Shown here: piece after piece, positions 1 through 7,444 of the stretch | How positions within the stretch are numbered: the first letter of the stretch is position 1 | Layout of the letters: each line of letters begins with the position of its first letter | Assembly: GCF_965216485.1 (NCBI RefSeq) | Contig: NZ_OZ244162.1 | Span: 1,364,001-1,428,000 of the forward strand | Direction of reading: 5' to 3' | Source: Algiphilus sp965216485 | GTDB lineage: Bacteria; Pseudomonadota; Gammaproteobacteria; Nevskiales; Nevskiaceae | Length of the DNA stretch: 64,000 nt | Notes under the pieces: model-generated | Database searches by the model: none | The model's input: the letters and a program-made list of their open reading frames with translations, nothing else | What the model was told of the DNA's origin: nothing | Program-made: the position numbers and the translations under genes

Positions 1-300
1 GCCTGGGTGGTGGCCTATCTCACCACCTTCAGCCTCTATGTGCGCATTCGCTCCATCGCCGAGCACGCCTGCACCGAAGGCGGCGCGGAGGTGCTGAAGA
101 ACACGCGCACCACGCACGCCAACTGGCTGGCGCGGCTGACCGTGGCGCCCTTTCAGGTGAACTATCACGTCGAGCATCACCTGATGGCCGCGGTGCCCTA
201 CTACCGCCTCAAGACGCTGAACCGCAGGCTGCGTGATCGCGGTCTGGTGGCGCCATGCGCCGGCTATGCCGAGGTCCTGCGACAGGCCAGTGCCGCCTAG
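1..300 (+). CDS. Fatty acid desaturase, C-terminal fragment
   Basis: The reading frame is open from the first base of the window, so the N-terminus is missing. About 99 residues remain. They carry the third histidine box of membrane fatty acid desaturases (HVEHH, about residues 57-61), followed by the usual short cytoplasmic tail. In this family the three His boxes hold a di-iron centre that introduces a double bond into an acyl chain at the inner membrane. A hydrophobic segment precedes the box. The substrate and regiochemistry cannot be read from this fragment. Confidence 0.85.
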   Translation, partial: AWVVAYLTTFSLYVRIRSIAEHACTEGGAEVLKNTRTTHANWLARLTVAPFQVNYHVEHHLMAAVPYYRLKTLNRRLRDRGLVAPCAGYAEVLRQASAA

Positions 301-337
301 GGCATACCGCTTTTGCAGTAGGTCGAAACAGGTAGCC

Positions 338-357
338 TCCGGCTAGGGTGAGCCGGA
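338..357. terminator. Short hairpin between desaturase and PQQ dehydrogenase
   Basis: TCCGGCT (338-344) and AGCCGGA (351-357) form a perfect 7-bp stem with a 6-nt loop. It lies 38 nt after the desaturase stop and 20 nt before the next start codon. No T-run follows. It could be a weak terminator or a structure in the leader of the downstream gene. Confidence 0.35.
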
Positions 358-376
358 TAACGATTCGGAGACAACC

Positions 377-2491
377 ATGCGGATTCGGCTGGGACTGTGG
401 GCGGTCCTGTTGTGTTGTGGCGCGGCGCAGGCGGAGGTGAACCAAAGCAGTCTGGCGGACACCGCCGACGGCACGAATTGGGCCGCCTGGGGACGCAACT
501 TCGACGAACAGCGCTTCAGCCCGCTGGACGCGATCAACCGCAAGACGGTCGAACGCCTTGGCCTGGCGTGGAGCGTCGAACTCAACGACATCTGGAACGT
601 GTCCTCGCAGCCGTTGGCCGTGGACGGCGTGATCTACCTCGCCGTGGGCTACAGCGAGGTCTACGCGCTGGATGCCAAGACCGGCGCCGTGCTCTGGACC
701 TACGACCCGCAGGTCGACCCCCGGAAGATGCGCATGGCCTGGGGGATTCGCGGCCTGGCCTTCTGGAAGGGACGCGTCTACGTCGGCGTGCAGGACGGCC
801 GGCTGATCGCCATCGACGCCGAAACCGGCGAGCCAGATTGGACGGTGCTGACCACCAAGCCCGGCGACAACCGCTACATCACCGGCGCACCGCGGGTCTT
901 CAACGACACAGTCATCATCGGCCATGGTGGCGCGGATTTCGGGCATGTGCGCGGCTACGTCACCGCCTACGACACCGAGACCGGCGCGCAGCGCTGGCGC
1001 TGGTACACCGTGCCCGGCAACCCGGCCGAGGGTTTCGAGAACGCTGCCATGGAGATGGCCGCAAAAACCTGGACCGGGGAATGGTGGAAGTTCGGGGGCG
1101 GCGGTACGGTCTGGAATTCGATGACCTACGACCCGGAGTTCAACCGCGTCTACATCGGCACCGGCAATGGCTCGCCCTGGAACCACAAGCTGCGTTCGCC
1201 CGAGGGCGGCGACAATCTCTTCCTGTGCTCGGTGGTGGCCCTGGACGCCGATACCGGTGAATATGTCTGGCATTACCAGACCACGCCGGGCGAAAGCTGG
1301 GACTTCAACTCGGCCATGGATATGGTGCTGGCCGATCTCACCGTCGACGGCGTGCCGCGCAAGGCACTGCTACACGCGCCCAAGAACGGCTTCTTCTACG
1401 TGCTGGATCGCGAAGACGGCAGCCTGATCTCGGCCGAGAAGCTGGGCAAGGTCACCTGGGCCGAAGGCGTGGATCTGGAAACCGGGCGCCCCATCGAAGT
1501 GCGCGGCGCGCGCTACGAGAATGGCGAGGCGCTGATCTGGCCCGGCTCCGGAGGCATCCACAACTGGCATCCGATGGCCTTCAGCCCACGCAGCGGCCTG
1601 ACCTATATTCCGACCCGCGAGATGCCCGGCTACTACAACGACGAAGGCCGGGAACCGCAGAGCTGGGAGTTGACCGCCAACGACCCCATGGGGCTCAAGG
1701 GCTTCTACGAGGATATTCCCGCCAACGCCGGGACCAGCGCGCTCGAAGCCTGGGATCCGGTGTCCCAGACGCGGGTGTGGTCGGTGGATACCCCCGGTGT
1801 GGTCAATGGCGGTGTTATCGCCACCGCCGGTGATCTCGTCTTCCAGGGGCGGGCCGACGGCAGCTTTGTGGCGCACGATGCCGTCTCCGGCGCGGAAGTA
1901 TGGCGCTACGACATGGGCGTGGGCACGCAGGCCGCGCCCATGACCTACAGCGTGGATGGCACGCAGTACGTTGCCATTCTGGCCGGCTGGGGCGGCAGCC
2001 AGATGCTGCTGGGCTCGCTCGGCGCGCAGCACGGCTGGGTGGGGCGCATGCACCCGCGTCGTCTGCTGGTCTTTGCGCTGGACGGTGAGGCCGCGCTGCC
2101 GCCGTCACCGCCGCCGTCGCGGCCCGAACCGATCAGGGATGCCGACTTCGTGGTCAATCGCGAGCAAGCCGAGCAGGGCAAGGAAGTCTTCAGCCGTCTC
2201 TGCGTGATCTGTCATGGCACGGCGGCCGTGGCCGGTGGCTACGCGCCGGATCTGCGCGCTTCGCCCACCACGCTGTCGGCTTCCGCATTCGCCTCCATTG
2301 TCCAGGAGGGGGCGCTGCTGCAGCGTGGCATGCCGAACTTCCCTGAACTCAGCGGCGAGGAGTTGGAAGCCATGCGCCACTACATCCGCCAGCAGGCCCA
2401 CTACGAACCCTCGGTGTGGTCGCAGATCGCGGCGGTCTGGGACTTCCTGGTGCTGCTGCTGAAGATGCAACTTGCCAAGTGGGGGTGGTAG
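377..2491 (+). CDS. PQQ-dependent dehydrogenase with C-terminal cytochrome c domain
   Basis: This 704-residue protein begins with a Sec signal peptide (cleavage after about residue 19, AQA). It has the eight-bladed quinoprotein propeller of the alcohol dehydrogenase family (about 30-570) and a C-terminal cytochrome c domain with one CxxCH site (Cys609, Cys612, His613). The architecture is that of quinohaemoprotein (type II) alcohol dehydrogenases, which oxidise alcohols in the periplasm with PQQ and pass electrons to haem c. The WDFNS stretch matches the region of the catalytic Asp. The adjacent Cys-Cys pair normally found before the conserved RG motif is absent: residues 115-125 read RKMRMAWGIRG. 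The last 25 residues are hydrophobic, so the protein may be membrane-anchored. A GGAGA sequence precedes the ATG. The alcohol substrate is unknown. Confidence 0.9.
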   Translation: MRIRLGLWAVLLCCGAAQAEVNQSSLADTADGTNWAAWGRNFDEQRFSPLDAINRKTVERLGLAWSVELNDIWNVSSQPLAVDGVIYLAVGYSEVYALDAKTGAVLWTYDPQVDPRKMRMAWGIRGLAFWKGRVYVGVQDGRLIAIDAETGEPDWTVLTTKPGDNRYITGAPRVFNDTVIIGHGGADFGHVRGYVTAYDTETGAQRWRWYTVPGNPAEGFENAAMEMAAKTWTGEWWKFGGGGTVWNSMTYDPEFNRVYIGTGNGSPWNHKLRSPEGGDNLFLCSVVALDADTGEYVWHYQTTPGESWDFNSAMDMVLADLTVDGVPRKALLHAPKNGFFYVLDREDGSLISAEKLGKVTWAEGVDLETGRPIEVRGARYENGEALIWPGSGGIHNWHPMAFSPRSGLTYIPTREMPGYYNDEGREPQSWELTANDPMGLKGFYEDIPANAGTSALEAWDPVSQTRVWSVDTPGVVNGGVIATAGDLVFQGRADGSFVAHDAVSGAEVWRYDMGVGTQAAPMTYSVDGTQYVAILAGWGGSQMLLGSLGAQHGWVGRMHPRRLLVFALDGEAALPPSPPPSRPEPIRDADFVVNREQAEQGKEVFSRLCVICHGTAAVAGGYAPDLRASPTTLSASAFASIVQEGALLQRGMPNFPELSGEELEAMRHYIRQQAHYEPSVWSQIAAVWDFLVLLLKMQLAKWGW

Positions 2492-2508
2492 GCCCACGGC
2501 GTCCTGGC

Positions 2509-2546
2509 ATGCGGCGGTGTCGTCTTGGTCAGCCGCACCGCCGCAT
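2509..2546. terminator. Probable bidirectional terminator hairpin
   Basis: ATGCGGCGGTG (2509-2519) pairs perfectly with CACCGCCGCAT (2536-2546) across a 16-nt loop. It sits in the 66-bp gap between two convergent genes. Neither side has a strong T-run, so intrinsic termination is an inference from the stem and its position. Confidence 0.5.
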
Positions 2547-2557
2547 CATTGCGAGCA

Positions 2558-4069
2558 TCAGTTGCCGCGGAAAGCGGGCGGGATGAACAACTCGTAGGTC
2601 ACGCCGGTACCACTGGCTTCGTCGTTCTCCGGCAGGGACACGCCTTCGATGTTGGGCCCGCGTTGGGAACTGAAGTACAACCGGCTGCCATCCGGCGAGA
2701 AAGCCGGTCCCGTGATTTCCGAGCCTGGGTGGTTGGTCTGGATGAGAACCCGGGCACCCTGGTTCGGGATCACCACCATGATGCGCTGCAGAGGACCGTC
2801 CTCGGCCACCAGAAGGTCTCCCCAGGGGCTGACGGTGACGTTATCGACATCGTTGAAGTCAGGCTCGATCTGCTCGTTGTCGAACACCACCTCGATGAGC
2901 TGATTCTCGACGTCCAGTGCCCAGATCCGGTTATCGCCCTTGGTAGAGAAGAAGACGATCCCCTGGGTCGGTACCGACCCGCCTGCCGGAGTCATGCGCA
3001 GCGGCTCGGGCAGTTCGTAAAACCACATGCCCTCGCCACCCCGGAAGCGCGTGCCCGGCGCATTGCTCATGCTCGCGCGCACGCCTTGCTGGCCCTCGGT
3101 GGGCCGCAGGACATCTTTCCATGTCACCGGGCGCAGGGTGAGCAACTCCGAGACGTCCTCCGGATAGCCGTCGTCTTCGAAGCCTTCGATATTGAGCACT
3201 TGCAGGGTGCCGGACTCCATGCGCAGTCGCTCGCCCCCGTTGCCGTCATCGATGACGTCATCCTCGTTGCAGACAAAACGGTAGAAGCGGCCATCGCCGG
3301 TGTCTTCCGTCAGATAGACCGTGCGGTTGGGAAGATCGACCACGGCGGCTTCGTGCGAGAAAAGCCCCAGCGCCGGTTTGACGGCGGCGTCGATGATGCT
3401 GCCGTAGGGGTTGCATTCGTGGACGCGCCCCGCCTGGACAATATCGAGTGGCAGGTCCTGCGGGCCAAAGGGCAGGTCGGGAAATGGGTCCGTATCAAGG
3501 TTGGTGTTGTCGTACTCCTCGCACGACAACCAGGTGCCCCACGGCGTCTTGCCACCGGCGCAATTGACGATGGTGCCGGTGAGGATCGGGTAGGCGTCTA
3601 CGATGGGTGCCGGTGCGCTGGGATCCTCCTGCGGCGGTGGGTCAAAGACCAGTGCGCCCACGCCACCCGGAATGAACTCGCTGTTCGAGGCATAGATCCA
3701 GCCACCGTTGTCGCGTGCATAGGTGGCACCTCCATCGGGGAAGGTATGCCAGGGATACAACGCCAACGGGTTGTTCGCGATCGCCGGCGGCGTCCCGGTG
3801 CGCGCTACTGCGCGAACGGAGAATCCTTCTGCGTTGGGGATGGCCACACCATCTGCATTCGCGGGGCCGAGGTCCGGGATGCTGCTGAGTGGGCCCGGCT
3901 GCAGATTGATTTCCCGCAGGGGTGCGGGGGCAGGTTCAGGTGCCGTCGCAGGGTCGCCTGAACTGCTGTTGTTACAGCCGGAAAGCCACGCCGGCGCAGC
4001 GGCTGCACCGCCGCTGAGGAAGAGGTAGCGCAATACGGTGCGTCGCTTCAGAAGAGGAGGGCGCGTCAT
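2558..4069 (-). CDS. PhoX-like phosphatase (DUF839), Tat lipoprotein
   Basis: This is a 503-residue member of the PhoX/DUF839 family, beta-propeller calcium- and iron-dependent phosphatases of the periplasm. The start used is ATG at 4069, which gives a compact twin-arginine leader (KRRTVLRYLF) and a lipobox ending in WLSGC. The upstream in-frame ATG would bury the leader. Family hallmarks include TPWGTWLSCEE, a SHEAAVVDL stretch and TEDTGDGRFYRF. The combination of a Tat signal and a lipobox predicts a folded, metal-loaded, lipid-anchored enzyme. The gene stands alone between a convergent PQQ dehydrogenase and a distant dodecin gene. Phosphomonoesterase activity is inferred from the family only; some relatives have no known activity. 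Confidence 0.85.
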   Translation of the reverse strand: MTRPPLLKRRTVLRYLFLSGGAAAAPAWLSGCNNSSSGDPATAPEPAPAPLREINLQPGPLSSIPDLGPANADGVAIPNAEGFSVRAVARTGTPPAIANNPLALYPWHTFPDGGATYARDNGGWIYASNSEFIPGGVGALVFDPPPQEDPSAPAPIVDAYPILTGTIVNCAGGKTPWGTWLSCEEYDNTNLDTDPFPDLPFGPQDLPLDIVQAGRVHECNPYGSIIDAAVKPALGLFSHEAAVVDLPNRTVYLTEDTGDGRFYRFVCNEDDVIDDGNGGERLRMESGTLQVLNIEGFEDDGYPEDVSELLTLRPVTWKDVLRPTEGQQGVRASMSNAPGTRFRGGEGMWFYELPEPLRMTPAGGSVPTQGIVFFSTKGDNRIWALDVENQLIEVVFDNEQIEPDFNDVDNVTVSPWGDLLVAEDGPLQRIMVVIPNQGARVLIQTNHPGSEITGPAFSPDGSRLYFSSQRGPNIEGVSLPENDEASGTGVTYELFIPPAFRGN

Positions 4070-4321
4070 CAGTGTCGACAGATTCAGTGAACCACACAGC
4101 AAAGTAGGTCAGGATTATGACGCGCACATGAAACAGCCACGAACCGCTCGACGGCGCGTGATGCCGCGAGCGGCCCATGGCGTTTCAGACGGCTGACGGC
4201 GCCCGATGACCCAAGCGCCTCGCGCGAGATTCTCCAGGGGGGATTGCGTATCGCGGAGAGCGATCGGTCAGTCGGTGCAGGCGGCAGACCCACCCTTGCA
4301 CGGGCGCCGCAGTCGGTGTTC

Positions 4322-4531
4322 CTAGTCTTCGTATTTGAACGAGACCTTCACCTTGGCGCGGTAGGCCTGGACCTTGCCGTCCTGCAGCGCCATGTCGAGT
4401 TCGGAGACCTCGGCGACGCGCAGTTCGCGCAGATGCTGGGAGGCCTTTTCCACGGCCGCGGAAGCCGCCTTTTCCCAGGATTCCGTGCTGCTGCCAATCA
4501 ATTCGACGACTTTGTAGGTGCTTTCGGCCAT
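4322..4531 (-). CDS. Dodecin flavin-binding protein
   Basis: This 69-residue protein has the full dodecin pattern: an N-terminal strand (YKVVELIGSS), a helix (about 18-35), and a final strand ending in YRAKVKVSFKYED. Dodecins form hollow dodecamers that bind flavins in stacked pairs and buffer them in the cytoplasm. The length equals the family norm. A GAGAAA stretch precedes the ATG. Several flavoproteins occur elsewhere in the window, but nothing ties this gene to them directly. A hairpin at 4144-4173 (7-bp stem) lies in the 252-bp gap downstream, toward PhoX. Confidence 0.93.
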   Translation of the reverse strand: MAESTYKVVELIGSSTESWEKAASAAVEKASQHLRELRVAEVSELDMALQDGKVQAYRAKVKVSFKYED

Positions 4532-4650
4532 TTCGCTTTCTCCTTTTCATGTGGATGAGCGAGAAGCCTGCGCGCAGACTCCACACTCCCACCCTCACGC
4601 AATGACGGGGCACGGGTCAACGGGGGCGGGGCTACGGCTTTCGGAACGCG

Positions 4651-4872
4651 CTACGGGTCCGCGACCGGCTGCGGCGCCGTTGCATCCGCGTGCTCGGCAT
4701 AGGTGGCCCGTGCATCGGCCTCGCAGCGGTGCTGCTCTGCCTGAGAGCCTTGCGCGCAATCCTGTAGACGGAGTGGCTGCGTACTGTAGTAGAGCGTCTG
4801 CTGGCTACAGGCGGACAACAACACGGCTGCCAGAATGGCGCTGATCGGGCGCAATCCAAGATGGGGGTGCAT
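4651..4872 (-). CDS. Small lipoprotein of unknown function
   Basis: This 73-residue protein has a signal sequence and lipobox (LLSAC, Cys about 22), so it should be lipid-anchored after cleavage. The mature part is only about 50 residues and contains two further cysteines (DC and RC, about residues 39 and 50) that could pair. I do not recognise the family. The gene stands alone between dodecin and the SGNH hydrolase gene, on the same strand, with about 80 bp on its upstream side. Confidence 0.6.
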   Translation of the reverse strand: MHPHLGLRPISAILAAVLLSACSQQTLYYSTQPLRLQDCAQGSQAEQHRCEADARATYAEHADATAPQPVADP

Positions 4873-4949
4873 GGCGGAATCCGTTGGACTCAGCCCGCAT
4901 TATGGATGGGGCGGGCGCCGCGATGGGTGTCGATGCAGCACTGCGGCCA

Positions 4950-6347
4950 TCAGCGCAGCAGATCCAGGTCCACGCAATCTGCCATCGCCCGATAGCCGGC
5001 CGGATTGGGGTGCAGGTTGTCGCCGCTGTTGTATTCGGGCGCGAGGTAGCCGGGGCGCAGCGGGTCTTCCAGACAGGCGTCGAAGTCGACGATGCCGTCG
5101 CTGAGCGTCTGCGCGCGAATCCAGGCGTTGATGGCATCGCGCGACTGCCGCGCCTCCGCCGTACCGTGCATGATCCCTATCGGGAGTCCGAGCCGGCCGA
5201 CAACGGGCAACCCATCGATCACGGTGCCTTCAGCAGGCGGAATCGTGCCGAGAATGATCTTGAGGCCTGCCTCGTGGGCGCGTTCGATGAGCTGGGTGTA
5301 GCCAGCAATCATCGCCTCAGCGCTTGGGACCTGGCCGGGCAGCGCGTTGCCGGAGTCATTGGTGCCGATCATGACCAGCACATGCGTTGCGCCCGTCACG
5401 GAGAGCACGTCGGCGTCGAAGCGGTCGATCAGGCCGCGTCCGAACTGCGGCAGGAGCCCGGGGCCGAGCAGTTCATTGCCGCCGATGCCGGCGTTGGCCA
5501 CGGTGAGTGGCAGGCCCGCCGTCAGCAGGCGGCGCTGCAGGTGATTCGGATAGCGCTGGTCCGTGGCGGTCATGGCGGCGGGCGTCCCGTCCGGAATCGC
5601 GATCGCCGAACCGGAGCCATCGGTGATGGAATCCCCCACCGCGACCAGCGTCCGCACCGCCCGGGGCGCGGCAACCTCCAGCGCTTCGATCGCCAGGAAG
5701 TTGCTGGCGTAGCCATCCGGCACTTGAAGGAAGGCCGCACCGGTGGCATCGGCGGCGTGGTCGCCGGGGATGCTGATATAGAGATGCTCGTTGGCGTTGA
5801 GGTGGCGGGTGATCTGCAGCGTGACTTCGGGCGCAAAGAAGCTGACACCCACGCGTTGAAAGGGCCGAACCGGGAAGTGAATCGGGTCGCTGACCGCCGT
5901 CTCGCCGGCCGCAAGGGTGATGCGCCGGCCGCCGTCGAAGGTGAGCGGGCACGCCGAGCCCGGAACCATGGCCGCGCCGCCCGCCTCGGCCTCCAGCGCC
6001 AGATGCACGTTCTCCAGCGTCAGCGGCACGCTGCTGTAGCGGTTGGACAGGCGCAGACGCACGACCTCGCCGGCCCAGTGCGGCGCAAAGGATTGCCGTA
6101 CGGAAAGGCCGGTGATCGGATGCGTGATCAGGGCATCGCCGGGTGCGGTCCGCCAACTCGTGACCACGTGCTGATCCGCGGGCAATGCGGTGGCGGTGGC
6201 GCAGCGGGCAGCGCCGCTCTGCGTGGGGGAGGATATTGGCCCGCCGGACGCGTTGGAAGAAGGGCTCCCGCTACAAGCGCCCAGCAGGGCTGCCGCGGCC
6301 AGCACGGCCGCGCGTATGCCATGCGGCGTCGAGACCGTGGTGTTCAC
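4950..6347 (-). CDS. SGNH/GDSL hydrolase lipoprotein
   Basis: The GTG at 6347 is the best start: it overlaps the esterase stop by four bases (GTGA) and is followed directly by a lipobox (LLGAC, Cys25). The product is 465 residues. All SGNH blocks are visible: GDSITDG with catalytic Ser240, the GIGGNE block II, GTND in block III, and DNLH near the C-terminus (Asp443, His446). About 200 residues precede the catalytic domain and may be an accessory beta-domain. SGNH enzymes remove acyl or acetyl groups from carbohydrates or lipids. As the third gene of a glycosidase-esterase-SGNH lipoprotein operon, deacylation of a glycoconjugate is the likeliest role. The substrate is unknown. Confidence 0.88.
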   Translation of the reverse strand: MNTTVSTPHGIRAAVLAAAALLGACSGSPSSNASGGPISSPTQSGAARCATATALPADQHVVTSWRTAPGDALITHPITGLSVRQSFAPHWAGEVVRLRLSNRYSSVPLTLENVHLALEAEAGGAAMVPGSACPLTFDGGRRITLAAGETAVSDPIHFPVRPFQRVGVSFFAPEVTLQITRHLNANEHLYISIPGDHAADATGAAFLQVPDGYASNFLAIEALEVAAPRAVRTLVAVGDSITDGSGSAIAIPDGTPAAMTATDQRYPNHLQRRLLTAGLPLTVANAGIGGNELLGPGLLPQFGRGLIDRFDADVLSVTGATHVLVMIGTNDSGNALPGQVPSAEAMIAGYTQLIERAHEAGLKIILGTIPPAEGTVIDGLPVVGRLGLPIGIMHGTAEARQSRDAINAWIRAQTLSDGIVDFDACLEDPLRPGYLAPEYNSGDNLHPNPAGYRAMADCVDLDLLR

Positions 6348-7444
6348 GGATCGACACCGATGGCTTCTAGCAGGCCGGGCAAGGCCCACGCAAAGCCGTC
6401 GCGGTAATACGGCCAGTTGTGGTAGCCGGGGCCGTAGAACAGCGTCTCCACCGGCACGCCCGCGGCCGTCAGCGTGTTGGCGAAGCTCTGATTCATCATC
6501 AGCAGAAAGGGTTCGATGGCGTATTCCGGCGCCCCTGCGGGCAGGTTGTCGTGGGGACCGCCGGGCAGGCCATTGCCGCTGCTCAGAAAGATGCGCGTAC
6601 CCAGCAGCTGCTCGACTCGCGAACCCGGGTCCTGCTGTTGCCACCGCGCGTAGTTGGTGACCGGGTCGCCCCAGATCGCCGGGCCCGGAGTCACGCCGGT
6701 GAAGCCGGCCAGAAAGGCATAGAGCGCACTGACGCGGTCAAGGTGCAGGAAATCCACCGCGCCACTGAAGCCGGCGGCCGCCACAAAGCGCCCGGGATAG
6801 CTGGCGCTGTAGTGCATCGCGCCATAGCCCCCCATCGACGGACCGGCGATGGCGCGGGCACCGTCGCCCCGCGCGCGGAGGTGCTGCTCCACGTAGGGCA
6901 GCAGGACCTCCATGTGGTAGGTCTGCCACTGGAAGCTGCCGTCTTCCCAGTCTGAATACCAGCCGGGCGTGCCGCCACCGCCGTCCGGCATCACGGCGAT
7001 CACCGGCAGGTCCTTGAGGGTGGCGTGGGCCTGACCCCGCTCGGTCCAGCTGCGGAAGTCGCCGGGCGCATCGTGCAGCAGATAAAGCACCGGCCACGAG
7101 CGGCCCGGCTGGCCGTAGTCCGCCGGCACGATGATGCGCACCCGGCTGTCGGTGATCGAGACCGATTCCGGCACCGGGATCGAGGCTTCGAAGCACTGCG
7201 GCGGCGGGCATGCCGCATCGTCTTCCAGGTAGTAGGCGCCCGGGAAAGGCGGTGCCTCGCCGAGCGATACTGGGTCGGCCGCCTGCTGATCGCCGCAGCC
7301 GGCAAGGGGCATCAGCAACAGCAGCAGTGCGCCGTAGACGAAAGCCTGTTTCGCGAAGTGTCTCCCTGTCGCCGTGCGCCATCTCCGGGATGCAGACTTG
7401 GGGGCGGGGTCCGAACAAGGATGCGCTGCCTGGGGCGAGGGCAT
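6344..7444 (-). CDS. Esterase D/Fes-type alpha/beta hydrolase lipoprotein
   Basis: The ATG at 7444 overlaps the stop of the upstream GH31 gene (TGATG). The product is 366 residues with a lipobox ending at Cys50 (PLAGC). The mature protein is a putative esterase of the feruloyl-esterase/esterase D fold: a central YLLHDAPGD strand-turn, a nucleophile elbow GPSMGG with Ser203, and a late histidine in GYHNWPYY. Related enzymes hydrolyse acyl esters on sugars, siderophores or S-formylglutathione. Lipidation and the gene order argue for an envelope enzyme acting with the adjacent glycosidase and SGNH hydrolase. The signal sequence is preceded by an unusually long, Arg-rich n-region of about 30 residues. 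Confidence 0.85.
   Translation of the reverse strand: MPSPQAAHPCSDPAPKSASRRWRTATGRHFAKQAFVYGALLLLLMPLAGCGDQQAADPVSLGEAPPFPGAYYLEDDAACPPPQCFEASIPVPESVSITDSRVRIIVPADYGQPGRSWPVLYLLHDAPGDFRSWTERGQAHATLKDLPVIAVMPDGGGGTPGWYSDWEDGSFQWQTYHMEVLLPYVEQHLRARGDGARAIAGPSMGGYGAMHYSASYPGRFVAAAGFSGAVDFLHLDRVSALYAFLAGFTGVTPGPAIWGDPVTNYARWQQQDPGSRVEQLLGTRIFLSSGNGLPGGPHDNLPAGAPEYAIEPFLLMMNQSFANTLTAAGVPVETLFYGPGYHNWPYYRDGFAWALPGLLEAIGVDP

Noticed and set aside
2525..3961. A 478-codon plus-strand frame opposite the PhoX-like gene
   Set aside because: Antisense shadow. The minus-strand protein has a Tat signal, lipobox and family motifs.
6419..6955. A 178-codon plus-strand frame inside the esterase gene
   Set aside because: Antisense to the alpha/beta hydrolase with its GPSMGG motif; no domain in the translation.
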